Source: Splendidivirga corallicola (lineage in GTDB: Bacteria > Bacteroidota > Bacteroidia > Cytophagales > Cyclobacteriaceae). From it: a stretch of DNA of 64,000 bases. Below, piece after piece: positions 8,506-17,285 of the stretch (within the stretch, counting starts at the first letter, position 1; each line of letters starts with the position of its first letter). Below the pieces are notes generated by a model. The model did not search any database. It saw only the letters and a list, made by a program, of their open reading frames with translations, and was not told the DNA's origin. The stretch is taken from NCBI GenBank assembly GCA_030442035.1, contig JAUJEA010000001.1, positions 186,001 to 250,000 on the forward strand, in the 5' to 3' direction. The position numbers and the translations under genes are program-made.

Positions 8506-9846
8506 ATGGCACTAGTTGAAATGGTGATGCCTAAAATGGGCGAAAGTATCATGGAAGGTACCATATTAAGTTGGCTGAAAAAAGTAGGCGATGAGATTGA
8601 GCAAGATGAATCGGTTTTAGAGGTTGCCACGGACAAGGTTGATACAGAAGTTCCATCCACTCATGCAGGCGTTCTTAAAGAAATATTGGCCCAGGAAGGA
8701 GACGTTGTACAAGTTGGTAAGGCCATAGCTATTATCGATACGGAAAGTGATGAATCGATTTCACCAAGTACTCCAACGGAAGAAAGCATTCCGGAAGAAG
8801 AAATAGTTGAAAATACAGTTGAACAAACGGTTGCACAGGAAAATGGCAATGTGGTAGTTGCTGAAGCTGTGCCTTCATCAGGAAGGTTTTATTCACCCTT
8901 GGTATTGAACATAGCGAAAGAGGAAAACATTCCTATGCAGGAGTTGGAAGGGATCCCCGGATCGGGAAAAGAGGGAAGAGTTACCAAGAAGGACATACTC
9001 GCCTATGTAAAAGATCGCAGTGGTTCATTGGTTGCTACTCCGGAACCTAATACATCCAATGGAGCAGGCGCTACCACAGTCATTACTGCCGCGCCAACAC
9101 AGGCTCCAGCACCAAAGGTAAATGTATCTGTCAATGCAAATGACGAGATCATCGAGATGGACCGTATGCGTAAAATGATTGCGGAACGCATGGTTGACTC
9201 CAAGCGTATTTCTCCTCATGTTACATCTTTTGTAGAAGCAGACGTGACAGAAGTGGTGTTGTGGAGAAACAAAGTCAAAAATGAATTTAAGACCAGAGAA
9301 AACGACAACCTAACCTTTACTCCCATCTTCATTGAAGCGGTCGTTAAGGCCATCAAGGATTATCCAATGATCAATGTTTCAGTCGATGGAGACAAGATCA
9401 TAAAAAGAGGGGATATCAATATAGGTATGGCCGTAGCATTGCCATCGGGCAACCTTATTGTCCCTGTTATTAAAAATGCAGATCAATTGAATATTGTAGG
9501 GCTTACCAAAAAAGTAAATGATCTTGCTAAGAGAGCCCGTGACAACAAATTGGTTCCTGATGAATTATCAGGAGGCACCTTTACAATCTCCAATGTAGGT
9601 TCGTTTGGAAACGTAATGGGTACACCTATTATTATGCAGCCACAGGTTGGTATTTTAGCGCTAGGTGCTATAGCCAAAAAGCCTGCTGTGATTGAAACAA
9701 TAAATGGAGATGCTATTGCCATCCGTCATAAAATGTTCCTGTCCCACTCTTATGATCATCGCGTAGTGGATGGAGCGCTTGGTGGAATGTTTGTGAGAAG
9801 AGTAGCCGATTATTTAGAGAGATTCGATATTAACAGAACTATCTAA
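8506..9846 (+). CDS. 2-oxoacid dehydrogenase E2 (dihydrolipoamide acyltransferase)
   Basis: The acyltransferase core subunit of a pyruvate, 2-oxoglutarate or branched-chain 2-oxoacid dehydrogenase complex. Order of domains in 446 residues: a lipoyl domain (residues 1-80, lipoyl lysine 44 in ATDKVDTEVPS), a Glu/Val-rich linker, a peripheral-subunit-binding domain around residues 128-168 (YSPLVLNIAKEENIP to GRVTKKDILAYV), an Ala/Pro linker, and the catalytic domain with the active-site histidine near 418 in SHSYDHRVVDGALGG. E1 and E3 genes are not adjacent, so the substrate is not fixed; a branched-chain or generic 2-oxoacid role fits the single lipoyl domain. It has its own promoter and terminator. 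Confidence 0.92.
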   Translation: MALVEMVMPKMGESIMEGTILSWLKKVGDEIEQDESVLEVATDKVDTEVPSTHAGVLKEILAQEGDVVQVGKAIAIIDTESDESISPSTPTEESIPEEEIVENTVEQTVAQENGNVVVAEAVPSSGRFYSPLVLNIAKEENIPMQELEGIPGSGKEGRVTKKDILAYVKDRSGSLVATPEPNTSNGAGATTVITAAPTQAPAPKVNVSVNANDEIIEMDRMRKMIAERMVDSKRISPHVTSFVEADVTEVVLWRNKVKNEFKTRENDNLTFTPIFIEAVVKAIKDYPMINVSVDGDKIIKRGDINIGMAVALPSGNLIVPVIKNADQLNIVGLTKKVNDLAKRARDNKLVPDELSGGTFTISNVGSFGNVMGTPIIMQPQVGILALGAIAKKPAVIETINGDAIAIRHKMFLSHSYDHRVVDGALGGMFVRRVADYLERFDINRTI

Positions 9847-9904
9847 GATGCTCAAATTGAGCACGCTTGATTGAGACTTTAATAGTTCCAAAGAAATAAA
9901 AGGA

Positions 9905-9938
9905 AAAAAGCCTGATCGTGGAGGAGATCAGGCTTTTT
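9905..9938. terminator. bidirectional terminator between convergent genes
   Basis: AAAAAGCCTGATC and GATCAGGCTTTTT form a perfect 13-bp stem with an 8-base loop. A-run and T-run flanks let it work for the E2 gene and for the minus-strand gene ending at 9940. Confidence 0.9.
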
Positions 9939-9939
9939 A

Positions 9940-10548
9940 TTAATAAGCCAGTACTTTCTCACCGTAGGAGTGTTCAAATAGGTTCATGGTAAAGCCACTT
10001 CTATCAAATCTAAGCTCTTCCAGGATTTCCCAATGAGAGTAATTATGTTTTAATAAAAATAGGCTCTCCACCAAGAAATTAGCTTCGAAAGTTCTGTTCT
10101 TATAATCTTTCCATACCTGGTGAAATTTTTGTTTTAGATCCCTGTATGCAACAGTCATATGGGGTTTGAATTGAGAAGACCTTTGGGTGTTGCGATTAAA
10201 ATTCAATTCCATAGTTAAATACCGACTTAGATCCCTGTGCAACTTCTTCAATGGTTTTGATTCTTTAACATCAATGAAAATGGTGTGATCAGGGAATGCA
10301 CCATAGCCGGAAAATTGTATTCTAAAAGGAAACTGTGTATTAGCAAAGCTCCTTAGTTTTTGGCGCATAAAATGTTCCATATTCTGGGAAGCAAAGAACG
10401 GTGCTTCCATGGTAATATGTGTAGGAGGCTTCAAGGCATCTTTGCAATTGTAATTGCGAGCGATCTCATTTTTGATGTGATCCACATGCCTTGTAATGTC
10501 AGCTGGCGGTAGTAAAGCGATGAAGTAAAGATTTTTTTGCTCTGCCAT
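9940..10548 (-). CDS. 2'-5' RNA ligase/2H phosphoesterase family protein
   Basis: A 202-residue LigT-like cyclic phosphodiesterase. The two HxT motifs of the 2H superfamily are present: PTHITMEAPFF in the first half and FKPHMTVAYR in the second. Such enzymes open 2',3'-cyclic phosphates or join RNA ends; the cellular substrate is not predictable. I start it at the ATG at 10548 (MAEQKNLYFIALLPP), where the first strand of the fold begins. A longer frame up to 10734 adds 62 residues rich in Phe, Ile and Tyr that do not fit the family. Confidence 0.82.
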   Translation of the reverse strand: MAEQKNLYFIALLPPADITRHVDHIKNEIARNYNCKDALKPPTHITMEAPFFASQNMEHFMRQKLRSFANTQFPFRIQFSGYGAFPDHTIFIDVKESKPLKKLHRDLSRYLTMELNFNRNTQRSSQFKPHMTVAYRDLKQKFHQVWKDYKNRTFEANFLVESLFLLKHNYSHWEILEELRFDRSGFTMNLFEHSYGEKVLAY

Positions 10549-10733
10549 AACCTTATAGTTTAATATACTAAATATGTTAGCAAATATAAGTTGCGGTAAT
10601 ATATTTAGCAAATAAAAACTAAAATATTTAGCTTTTATTTTTACCCAGATTTGAAGATGTGGAATAAAGTCCCTGTTATACATTTCAAACTCAAAATATG
10701 GGAATATAGTTTTCCCAATTTTTTTAGTATTCA

Positions 10734-10946
10734 CTAACTCGGAATATAGATTTTGCTAAAGTATCGGAGAAAAGAGGAACAAATAAGGAAGAGGAACAGC
10801 CCCTTTTTATTAAAATAGTCATGAGTCAAGGGGATAACAATGATCCCAATTAGAATAATCAAAGCGATCAAATACCGATTATATTTAATGATAAAGTTTA
10901 AAATTCTAGTCAGTATATCCGTATAATCGCTTTTATACCATAGCAT
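10734..10946 (-). CDS. small putative membrane protein
   Basis: A 70-residue frame with one strong hydrophobic helix (LIALIILIGIIVIPL), a second hydrophobic stretch (LFLFLICSSFL) and basic flanks. It starts with ATG at 10946 and ends where the upstream extension of the 2H gene begins. I do not recognise a family. The surrounding sequence is very AT-rich, so a chance hydrophobic frame cannot be excluded. Confidence 0.35.
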   Translation of the reverse strand: MLWYKSDYTDILTRILNFIIKYNRYLIALIILIGIIVIPLTHDYFNKKGLFLFLICSSFLRYFSKIYIPS

Positions 10947-11201
10947 GCGTTCTTATGCCATAACTTGGTATAGACTAATTGAAAAACGGGGGTAGAATAA
11001 TTAATTCCTGCTGACTCTTAGCATACAGATCAGACATCTCTTTAAACAAGCTGAATGATGTTAAATGTGGTGAAAATGGTTAGGGCAACCGAAAAAGTAA
11101 AGTGTTTGATCCTATCGGGAATCGTTAAAAAATAATCTTAGTAAAACTTTCATTTTGCGAGACGCCTTTAAATATTTGCTTAAAACCTATGTTGCCCAAA
11201 C

Positions 11202-11948
11202 ATGACAGCATTCAAGGATCACTTTTCGGATCAATCTGATATTTACGCCAAATATCGCCCTTCTTATCCAAAAGAATTATTCGAATATTTAGCTTCCGTC
11301 TCCAAACAGCATAACAAAGTATGGGATTGTGGTACAGGAAATGGGCAGGCGGCCATAGCTTTGGCCGAATATTTCAAAACCGTAATAGCTACCGATCCAA
11401 GTGTCAGTCAAATAAAAAATGCTCAGCCTGGAAATAATATAACGTATCATACATGGCCAGCCGAAAAAACCGATATTGATGAAAGTTCCGTAGATCTGAT
11501 AACCGTGGCTCAGGCAATCCATTGGTTCGATTTCAAAGCATTTTATAAGGAGGTGAAACGTGTAGCCACAAAAGAGGCTTTTCTAGCCGTCTGGACTTAT
11601 TCTTTGATTCAAATTGATCCGGTTATAGACAAAGTAATAAGTAAACTGTATTCAGATATTCTAGGTAATTATTGGCCAAAGGAACGGAGATACGTAGATG
11701 AAGCTTATAAAACCATCCCCTTCCCGTTTATTGAAATTGCAACACCCTCACTCCAAATCAAAAAGATTTGGTCAAAGCAAGATCTATTACAATATTTAAT
11801 GACCTGGTCAAGCACACAACGATATGTTAAAAAACATGAACAAAATCCGATTGCTTTTATTATTGACGAACTGAATACCTATTGGAACGATAAAGATGAA
11901 AAACAGGTGTATTGGGACCTCCATATCAGGACAGGAAAGATTCACTGA
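11202..11948 (+). CDS. class I SAM-dependent methyltransferase
   Basis: A 248-residue cytosolic methyltransferase. The start DHFSDQSDIYAKYRPSYP is typical of the trans-aconitate/Crg1-like group. Motif I is VWDCGTGNGQAAIAL. The post-I acid lies in VIATDPSVSQI, and motif IV-like VDLITVAQAIHWFD follows. The substrate is unknown. It is convergent with bioA but does not look like BioC: it lacks the BioC-type opening and shows this different subgroup's signature. Start ATG at 11202 fits the family length. Confidence 0.8.
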   Translation: MTAFKDHFSDQSDIYAKYRPSYPKELFEYLASVSKQHNKVWDCGTGNGQAAIALAEYFKTVIATDPSVSQIKNAQPGNNITYHTWPAEKTDIDESSVDLITVAQAIHWFDFKAFYKEVKRVATKEAFLAVWTYSLIQIDPVIDKVISKLYSDILGNYWPKERRYVDEAYKTIPFPFIEIATPSLQIKKIWSKQDLLQYLMTWSSTQRYVKKHEQNPIAFIIDELNTYWNDKDEKQVYWDLHIRTGKIH

Positions 11949-11971
11949 TCATTGAAATCAAATAAGGATCA

Positions 11972-13249
11972 CTATATAGTGTCAAGGAACTCCCCTATCG
12001 CATTGTGAATTTCTTCTAATTCCCGCTCTTCAATAATATATGGAGGCATAACATAAATCACATTGCCCAATGGCCGGAGTAAAATGTTTTTCTCTAAAAA
12101 GTAATTGTAAATATGATTCCTTGATTTGTTGAAATAAGAGGTTTGTCCTTTGAAATCCAATTCAATTGCACACACTGTTCCACAAACTCTGATATCTCTT
12201 ATATTCGGATGACCAGTCATTTGCTCTTTGAAACGCAATTGGCTGTCCTGAATTCTTTGAATGTTTTCCCAACATGATTTCTTACTTAGTAATTCAAAGC
12301 TGGCATTTGCACAGGCACAGGCAATCGGATTGGCTGTAAATGAATGTCCGTGGAAAAAAGTTTTCATCACGTCCTCACTTTCAAAGGCTCTTACAATTTC
12401 CGAGGAACAGGATGTTGCGCCTAAGGCCATTGTACCTCCGGTCAATCCCTTTGACAAACAAAAGATATCCGGTTTGTTTTCCAGGTAATCCGAAGCAAAC
12501 CATTTTCCGGTTCTTCCAAATCCGGTCATTACCTCATCCGCGATGCAAACAACATTCTTTTCTTTTGCCTTCTTTATTAATTTATCCAGGAAAACATGGT
12601 CGTAAACACGCATGCCTCCTGAGCCCTGTAGCAATGGTTCGAAGATAAATGCTCCCACTTCCTCTGATTCGACTATTGCCTCGAATTGTTGATATACCTC
12701 ATCCTGATTGGCGGATGTGGGAAAATCAATGAAATTCACTTCAAACAGATAAGGCGAAAAAGCTGCAGTAAATCCTCCTCTTTCTCCAACAGACATGGCG
12801 CCAAACGTATCACCATGATAGGCACCTCTGATAGCAATCACCTTTTTCTTTGTGATTCCGCGGTTATACCAATATTGCATCGCCATTTTCAATCCAACCT
12901 CAACTGCTGTACTGCCATTGTCTGAATAAAAAACCTTGTTCTGACCGGGAGGCAAAACACTTAATACATTTTCAGCAAGCTTTATGGCAGGTTCATGAGT
13001 AAATCCACCAAAAATCACATGCTCAAGTTGTAAAGCCTGTTTGGCAATGGCTTGCGCAATGTATTCATTAGCATGTCCATGGATGTTCACCCACCAGGAT
13101 GAAATGGCATCTATTATCTCTCTTCCGTCCTCTAAAGTAAGGTAAATACCTTTCCCTGATTTGACTACCAATGGTTGAGGTGCATTTTTTAAGGGTGTAA
13201 AAGGATGCCATACAACCTCCTGATCCCTGGCTAAAAGCGTTTTATTCAT
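11972..13249 (-). CDS. bioA: adenosylmethionine-8-amino-7-oxononanoate aminotransferase
   Basis: A PLP enzyme that converts 8-amino-7-oxononanoate to 7,8-diaminononanoate with SAM as amino donor, the third-last step of biotin synthesis. The 425-residue protein has VWHPFTPLKNAPQPL at the start, SSWWVNIHGHANEYI, GAYHGDTFGAMSVGERGGF, CIADEVMTGFGRTGKWF and the PLP lysine in FCLSKGLTGGTM. Its start overlaps the bioD stop by 4 bases (ATGA type), so translation is coupled. It is the last gene of bioF-bioD-bioA. Confidence 0.96.
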   Translation of the reverse strand: MNKTLLARDQEVVWHPFTPLKNAPQPLVVKSGKGIYLTLEDGREIIDAISSWWVNIHGHANEYIAQAIAKQALQLEHVIFGGFTHEPAIKLAENVLSVLPPGQNKVFYSDNGSTAVEVGLKMAMQYWYNRGITKKKVIAIRGAYHGDTFGAMSVGERGGFTAAFSPYLFEVNFIDFPTSANQDEVYQQFEAIVESEEVGAFIFEPLLQGSGGMRVYDHVFLDKLIKKAKEKNVVCIADEVMTGFGRTGKWFASDYLENKPDIFCLSKGLTGGTMALGATSCSSEIVRAFESEDVMKTFFHGHSFTANPIACACANASFELLSKKSCWENIQRIQDSQLRFKEQMTGHPNIRDIRVCGTVCAIELDFKGQTSYFNKSRNHIYNYFLEKNILLRPLGNVIYVMPPYIIEERELEEIHNAIGEFLDTI

Positions 13250-13854
13250 ATTAGTTTACCAGCTATTTTGTCTGCGTAAGTGCGTATCATATTGTGATCG
13301 ACCTGTGCTTCAGGCCGAATACGAAGGAGGCAAAGATATCCAGATTGTTCAAGAATAATCCGTTCACTTTCTATATTTTCTTCTCCATTGAAGATGATTC
13401 CTTTCACTTTATAGCCTTTTTGCTTTAACAAATTGATACTTAACAAAGTATGATTGATACTTCCCAGATACAGGTTGGCCACCAGAATAACTTCTGCCTT
13501 GCAAACCGGGATCAAATCATGCACCATATCCTTATCGTTTAAAGGAACCATCAACCCTCCTGCGCCTTCGATGACCAAATTCCTTTTAGTCTCTGGAACT
13601 TTAAAATCGTTCAGATTGATCTCAACATGATCTATTTTAGCAGCTGCATGTGGTGAAGCAGGGGTATTGAGTAGATATCGTTCTCTGTGAAAGGTTATGT
13701 TTGCATTGGGAAGGAGTTCTTTAATTACGGTTGAATCAGTCGGATATCCCGCCTGAACAGGTTTCCAATAATCTGCTTTTAATGCCTCAATTAAAATGGC
13801 ACTTACTACGGTTTTTCCTGAGTCTGTCCCAATGGCAGTAACAAAATAGTTCAT
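13246..13854 (-). CDS. bioD: dethiobiotin synthetase
   Basis: ATP-dependent carboxylation and ring closure of diaminononanoate to dethiobiotin. The 202-residue protein has the P-loop TAIGTDSGKTVVSA at the N-terminus, KPVQAGYPTDS, and VIEGAGGLMVPLND for substrate and magnesium binding. It overlaps bioF by 4 bases at its start and bioA by 4 bases at its end. Confidence 0.95.
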   Translation of the reverse strand: MNYFVTAIGTDSGKTVVSAILIEALKADYWKPVQAGYPTDSTVIKELLPNANITFHRERYLLNTPASPHAAAKIDHVEINLNDFKVPETKRNLVIEGAGGLMVPLNDKDMVHDLIPVCKAEVILVANLYLGSINHTLLSINLLKQKGYKVKGIIFNGEENIESERIILEQSGYLCLLRIRPEAQVDHNMIRTYADKIAGKLI

Positions 13855-15008
13855 GATAAGCTTTTTACAGTACTTTTAATTACTCCTTCAATTTGCTCTG
13901 TTGTATTATATGTATGAAGACATAGACGTAATCTTTCGGCTCCCTCTTTCACGGTTGGGGACAAAATTGGTCTTACATCGAACCCCTGTTCATTGATCTG
14001 CTTTGCTACTTGCCTTACTCTTTTATTGCCTGGATAAATAATAGCTTGTATCGCACTGCTACTTTCAATCAAACGGACATCTCTATTGTCCTTCAGTTCT
14101 TCCTTAATACGGTTTTTAAAAAATGTGATTCTCTGTTCCAACTCACTTTGTAAACTCATGTTATCGATCAGATAACCGAAAGATTCCCGAATAGCCACTA
14201 TACTATGAGGAGGTAACGCGGTGGTATAGATAAAGGGTCTTGCAAAGTTGATTAAATAGTCCCTTAAGCTTTTTGATCCTACGATACAAGCCCCATGGAC
14301 CCCCATGGCCTTACCAAAGGTGTACACTCTGGCAAAGATCTCATTTTCCAGATTCATGGAACAGGCAAAACCACAACCTCGCTCCCCAAGGATTCCCGTA
14401 CTATGCGCCTCATCAATAATAACATTAGCACCATACTTTTTTGACACTTCCAGAATAGCTTCCAAAGGGCAAAAATCACCATCCATAGAATAAACAGATT
14501 CGACCACTACGAAAATTGATCCGGAAGCTTTTGTCAATTTGGATTCAAGGTCATTCAGGTCATTATGTCTGAAGGTAAACCTATTGGCCAAACTGAGCCT
14601 TGCCCCTTCCTTTATACAAGCATGGATGTATTCGTCATAAATAATTGTATCATTCTTTTGTGGTACAGCTGAAAGTAAAGCTAAGTTGGCTACATAACCT
14701 GAATTAAAAAGTAATGCGCCTGGTGCTCTAAAAACATGTGCCAGATATGATTCCAGATCTTCTGCTTCGCGAGTATTTCCGGATAACAACCTCGAACCTG
14801 TCGCTCCATTCAAGAATTGTTTTCCTTCACTTGTTTTTCTGTTTATCCTTGATTGCAGTTCTACGGATCTGGCCAGTCCCAAATAATCATTTGAAACAAA
14901 ATCCACCAACCCCTGGGAAGTATATAAATCCCTTAGATTTCCTTGATTTTCTCTTTTTTTAAGCCTTTTTAACAGTATCTCCTCTATATCCATCTTGTCT
15001 CGAATCAT
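13851..15008 (-). CDS. bioF: 8-amino-7-oxononanoate synthase
   Basis: PLP-dependent condensation of pimeloyl-ACP (or -CoA) with alanine; first gene of the operon. The 385 residues show FVSNDYLGLARS, GATGSRLLSGNT, LFNSGYVANLALLSA, VIIDEAHSTGILGERG and the PLP lysine in YTFGKAMGVHGA. The ATG at 15008 is accepted; a second ATG five codons on (MDIEEIL) is possible. No bioB or bioC/bioH is in the window. Confidence 0.95.
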   Translation of the reverse strand: MIRDKMDIEEILLKRLKKRENQGNLRDLYTSQGLVDFVSNDYLGLARSVELQSRINRKTSEGKQFLNGATGSRLLSGNTREAEDLESYLAHVFRAPGALLFNSGYVANLALLSAVPQKNDTIIYDEYIHACIKEGARLSLANRFTFRHNDLNDLESKLTKASGSIFVVVESVYSMDGDFCPLEAILEVSKKYGANVIIDEAHSTGILGERGCGFACSMNLENEIFARVYTFGKAMGVHGACIVGSKSLRDYLINFARPFIYTTALPPHSIVAIRESFGYLIDNMSLQSELEQRITFFKNRIKEELKDNRDVRLIESSSAIQAIIYPGNKRVRQVAKQINEQGFDVRPILSPTVKEGAERLRLCLHTYNTTEQIEGVIKSTVKSLS

Positions 15009-15109
15009 TTGTAATAAAATGAGATCAGTTATTACGTGGGCGAAATTTAAGAATTAAATTGTATCTTAATAGAACTAAAATTGTTCAAATTTACTTTTTC
15101 AATTATCAT

Positions 15110-16084
15110 ATGTTGAAGAAGTTTTGTTTTTTAATTACTGTCTTAATCACACTCGGGCACTTACCAGAGGTTCATGGACAAGCGAAAAACAGAAAGGTTC
15201 TGAGGAACGAGATTGGAATAAAGCTTGATAACGACCGCTTTACACCCAAGGTAACTGACCGCTATTACTCCAATGGCATAACCCTCAGTTGGCACAGGGC
15301 CGTGAGAGATTCATCATTTCTAAGAAGACTTCTGCCAAAAAAATTGAGTGTCCAGAAAATTGTATGGGGCGCAGAAATAAGTCATAAAATATATACACCG
15401 AAGGAGATCGAATTTGTTAGTGTTCACAGGCTTGATCGCCCCTATGCTGCAGTGGTTTCCGCTACCGGTAGCTTAAATATTTTTTTTACCGATCAAGCAT
15501 TGTTAAAAACAGACCTTGAGCTAGGCGCCACCGGTCCCATAGCCAGTGGAGAGACATTACAGAAATGGTGGCATGAGCGCCTCGATATTTTTGAGCCGTT
15601 AGGATGGAGAAACCAAATTACCAATAGCCCTATCATAAATGTCCGAATATCCTATCTAAAAAAATTATTCGGGAACGACATTCTCGACCTAACGAGTAAA
15701 AGTCAATTGGCATTTGGTACCATAAGGGCCAATTTCAGGCAAGGAGGTTTATTGAGATTAGGTGTACTTGAACCTTTAAATAATTCCATCCTATCAAGTG
15801 GCAAACTGGGATCTCATCCTCTGAAACATGATGTGGAAGTATATTTCTTTTTTGGAACGGATGTCGAATATGTTCATTATAACGGATTAATACAAGGGAA
15901 CTGGATAGGTTCGGAAAGTCCGCATACAGAAGAAATTCATCGATGGGTAACACATTGGAAGTATGGGGTCAATCTGGGTTTCAGAAGAGCCAACTTCTCA
16001 TTTAGCCTTATAAATCTAAGCCCTGAGGTCAAAGGAGCCTTAAAACACCAATATGCCAGCATGGAATTATCTGTTAGATTCTAA
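15110..16084 (+). CDS. LpxR-like lipid A 3'-O-deacylase (DUF2219), exported
   Basis: A predicted outer-membrane beta-barrel enzyme that removes the 3'-acyloxyacyl chain of lipid A. I use the ATG at 15110 because it gives a signal peptide (MLKKFCFLITVLITLGHLP, ending near VHGQ); the upstream start at 15059 adds 17 residues in front of it. The family hallmarks are IGIKLDNDRFTPKVTDRYYSNGITL-like: an Asn/Asp pair followed by Asp-x-Tyr-Tyr-x-Asn-Gly, then alternating hydrophobic strands and a final Phe (LSVRF). Length (324) is normal. It is divergent from bioF. Confidence 0.75.
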   Translation: MLKKFCFLITVLITLGHLPEVHGQAKNRKVLRNEIGIKLDNDRFTPKVTDRYYSNGITLSWHRAVRDSSFLRRLLPKKLSVQKIVWGAEISHKIYTPKEIEFVSVHRLDRPYAAVVSATGSLNIFFTDQALLKTDLELGATGPIASGETLQKWWHERLDIFEPLGWRNQITNSPIINVRISYLKKLFGNDILDLTSKSQLAFGTIRANFRQGGLLRLGVLEPLNNSILSSGKLGSHPLKHDVEVYFFFGTDVEYVHYNGLIQGNWIGSESPHTEEIHRWVTHWKYGVNLGFRRANFSFSLINLSPEVKGALKHQYASMELSVRF

Positions 16085-16297
16085 GCTCCAATTTGCATCA
16101 TTTATTCAAGTTAAATATTCATTCGGCATTTTTTCTTTTACAATTGGTATTATTCATATGTCATGCTAACAACCTTACTAAACTCAACTTTTCTTTTTAC
16201 CAGGAAACCTTTCAATAAAGCTCCTGTCTTTCCTTTATTTAAACATCACTTTGCAAGATTTTAAGAAAAGGCACATTTTTTGATTAACGGGAAATTA

Positions 16298-16305
16298 TAC
16301 TTTTG
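16298..16305 (+). promoter_or_regulatory. possible -7 box for the small barrel gene
   Basis: TACTTTTG fits TAnnTTTG and lies 133 bases before the chosen start. A TTTG at 16279 is closer than ideal. The rest of the 346-bp gap from 16085 holds nothing else I can name. Confidence 0.3.
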
Positions 16306-16430
16306 CAAAATAAAACCGAAAGGTCATCGTATTTAGTCAGAACCATTATTACAATCAATATAATAACCATTTGAAAAACAGTCCGACATCATATTGATCA
16401 TGATATGCTTTGGACATAAATCGTAATTCT

Positions 16431-17048
16431 ATGAAAAAGACAATTGTATTAGCCCTAGCTATTTTATTATGTTATAGTACCTATGGTCAGGTTTTCACGC
16501 TCGGGCCAAAAATAGGTATCAGCTCTTCTGAAGTTAAAATAAAAAATAACCTCACAAATATTCGAAATAAAGATGCGTCATTCGGTTTTCATGCCGGTTT
16601 ATTTACGCGACTTACTATAGCCGGTTTTTATGTTCAACCTGAAGCGCTCTTTACCTCCTCAGGAGGAACGATCGAAGTTGATGGCAATGGTGGCAGCTTA
16701 ACCAGACAGGCAGTTGACTTGAAGTTCAACAAACTGGACGTTCCAGTGATGTTTGGCACCAAATTCCTAAAGATCTTCCGTTTACAAGCCGGACCAGTAG
16801 TAAATCTGTTACTCAATGCCGATGCCAAAACCAATGCAGGAGATATCGACATTAAGGAAAGTTACAAAAATGCTACTGTGGGATATCAGGCCGGTGTTGG
16901 ACTGGATATCTCAAAATTGACCATTGACCTGAAGTATGAGGGTAATCTAAGCTCCATTGGTGATAATCTTAACCTATTGGGTCAAAGTTTCCAAACTGAT
17001 CAAAGAAACAGACAGCTCATTCTTAGTTTGGGAATCAAGCTTATCTAA
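16431..17048 (+). CDS. small outer-membrane beta-barrel protein (PorT family-like)
   Basis: A 205-residue secreted protein. The ATG at 16431 gives a clean signal peptide (MKKTIVLALAILLCYSTYGQ); an ATG at 16410 would add seven polar residues. The mature part alternates polar and hydrophobic residues in strands (FTLGPKIGISSSEVKI, FGFHAGLFTRLTIAGFYVQP, LDVPVMFGTKFLKIFRLQAGPV), typical of the porT/OmpW-like barrels annotated as outer-membrane beta-barrel domain in Bacteroidota. It ends in LILSLGIKLI, a barrel-like last strand. No specific function can be named. Confidence 0.78.
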   Translation: MKKTIVLALAILLCYSTYGQVFTLGPKIGISSSEVKIKNNLTNIRNKDASFGFHAGLFTRLTIAGFYVQPEALFTSSGGTIEVDGNGGSLTRQAVDLKFNKLDVPVMFGTKFLKIFRLQAGPVVNLLLNADAKTNAGDIDIKESYKNATVGYQAGVGLDISKLTIDLKYEGNLSSIGDNLNLLGQSFQTDQRNRQLILSLGIKLI

Positions 17049-17067
17049 GAAATAATAACTTAAGTGT

Positions 17068-17096
17068 AAAAGGTGGCCTGTAGGCTGCCTTTTTAT
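17068..17096 (+). terminator. terminator after the small barrel gene
   Basis: AAAAGGTGGCC pairs with GGCTGCCTTTT across a TGTA loop (two G-T pairs) and is followed by TTATTT. Confidence 0.75.
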
Positions 17097-17285
17097 TTAG
17101 GATTCAAAACCCGAGCAAGCTTATTTTTAAATGAGTTTGTACTAATCCAGATTTAGCGTATGTTTGATGTAATCAATTAATAATGACGGTATTCTGTTCC
17201 CAGAATACTGTTTTGGTTGTGGAACGCTGTTAGTTAGGACCTTGCTTTTGCCAAAGTAAAAGCACTTAACGAAATCTTCAAAAAA

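Noticed and set aside
9940-10734. Long form of the 2H phosphoesterase with a 62-residue N-terminal extension
   Set aside because: The extension is AT-rich translation without family similarity, and the fold starts exactly at the inner ATG at 10548.
11202-11948. Methyltransferase next to bioA as a possible BioC
   Set aside because: It is convergent with the bio operon, and its opening (YAKYRPSYP) and motifs match the trans-aconitate/Crg1-like group better than malonyl-ACP methyltransferases.
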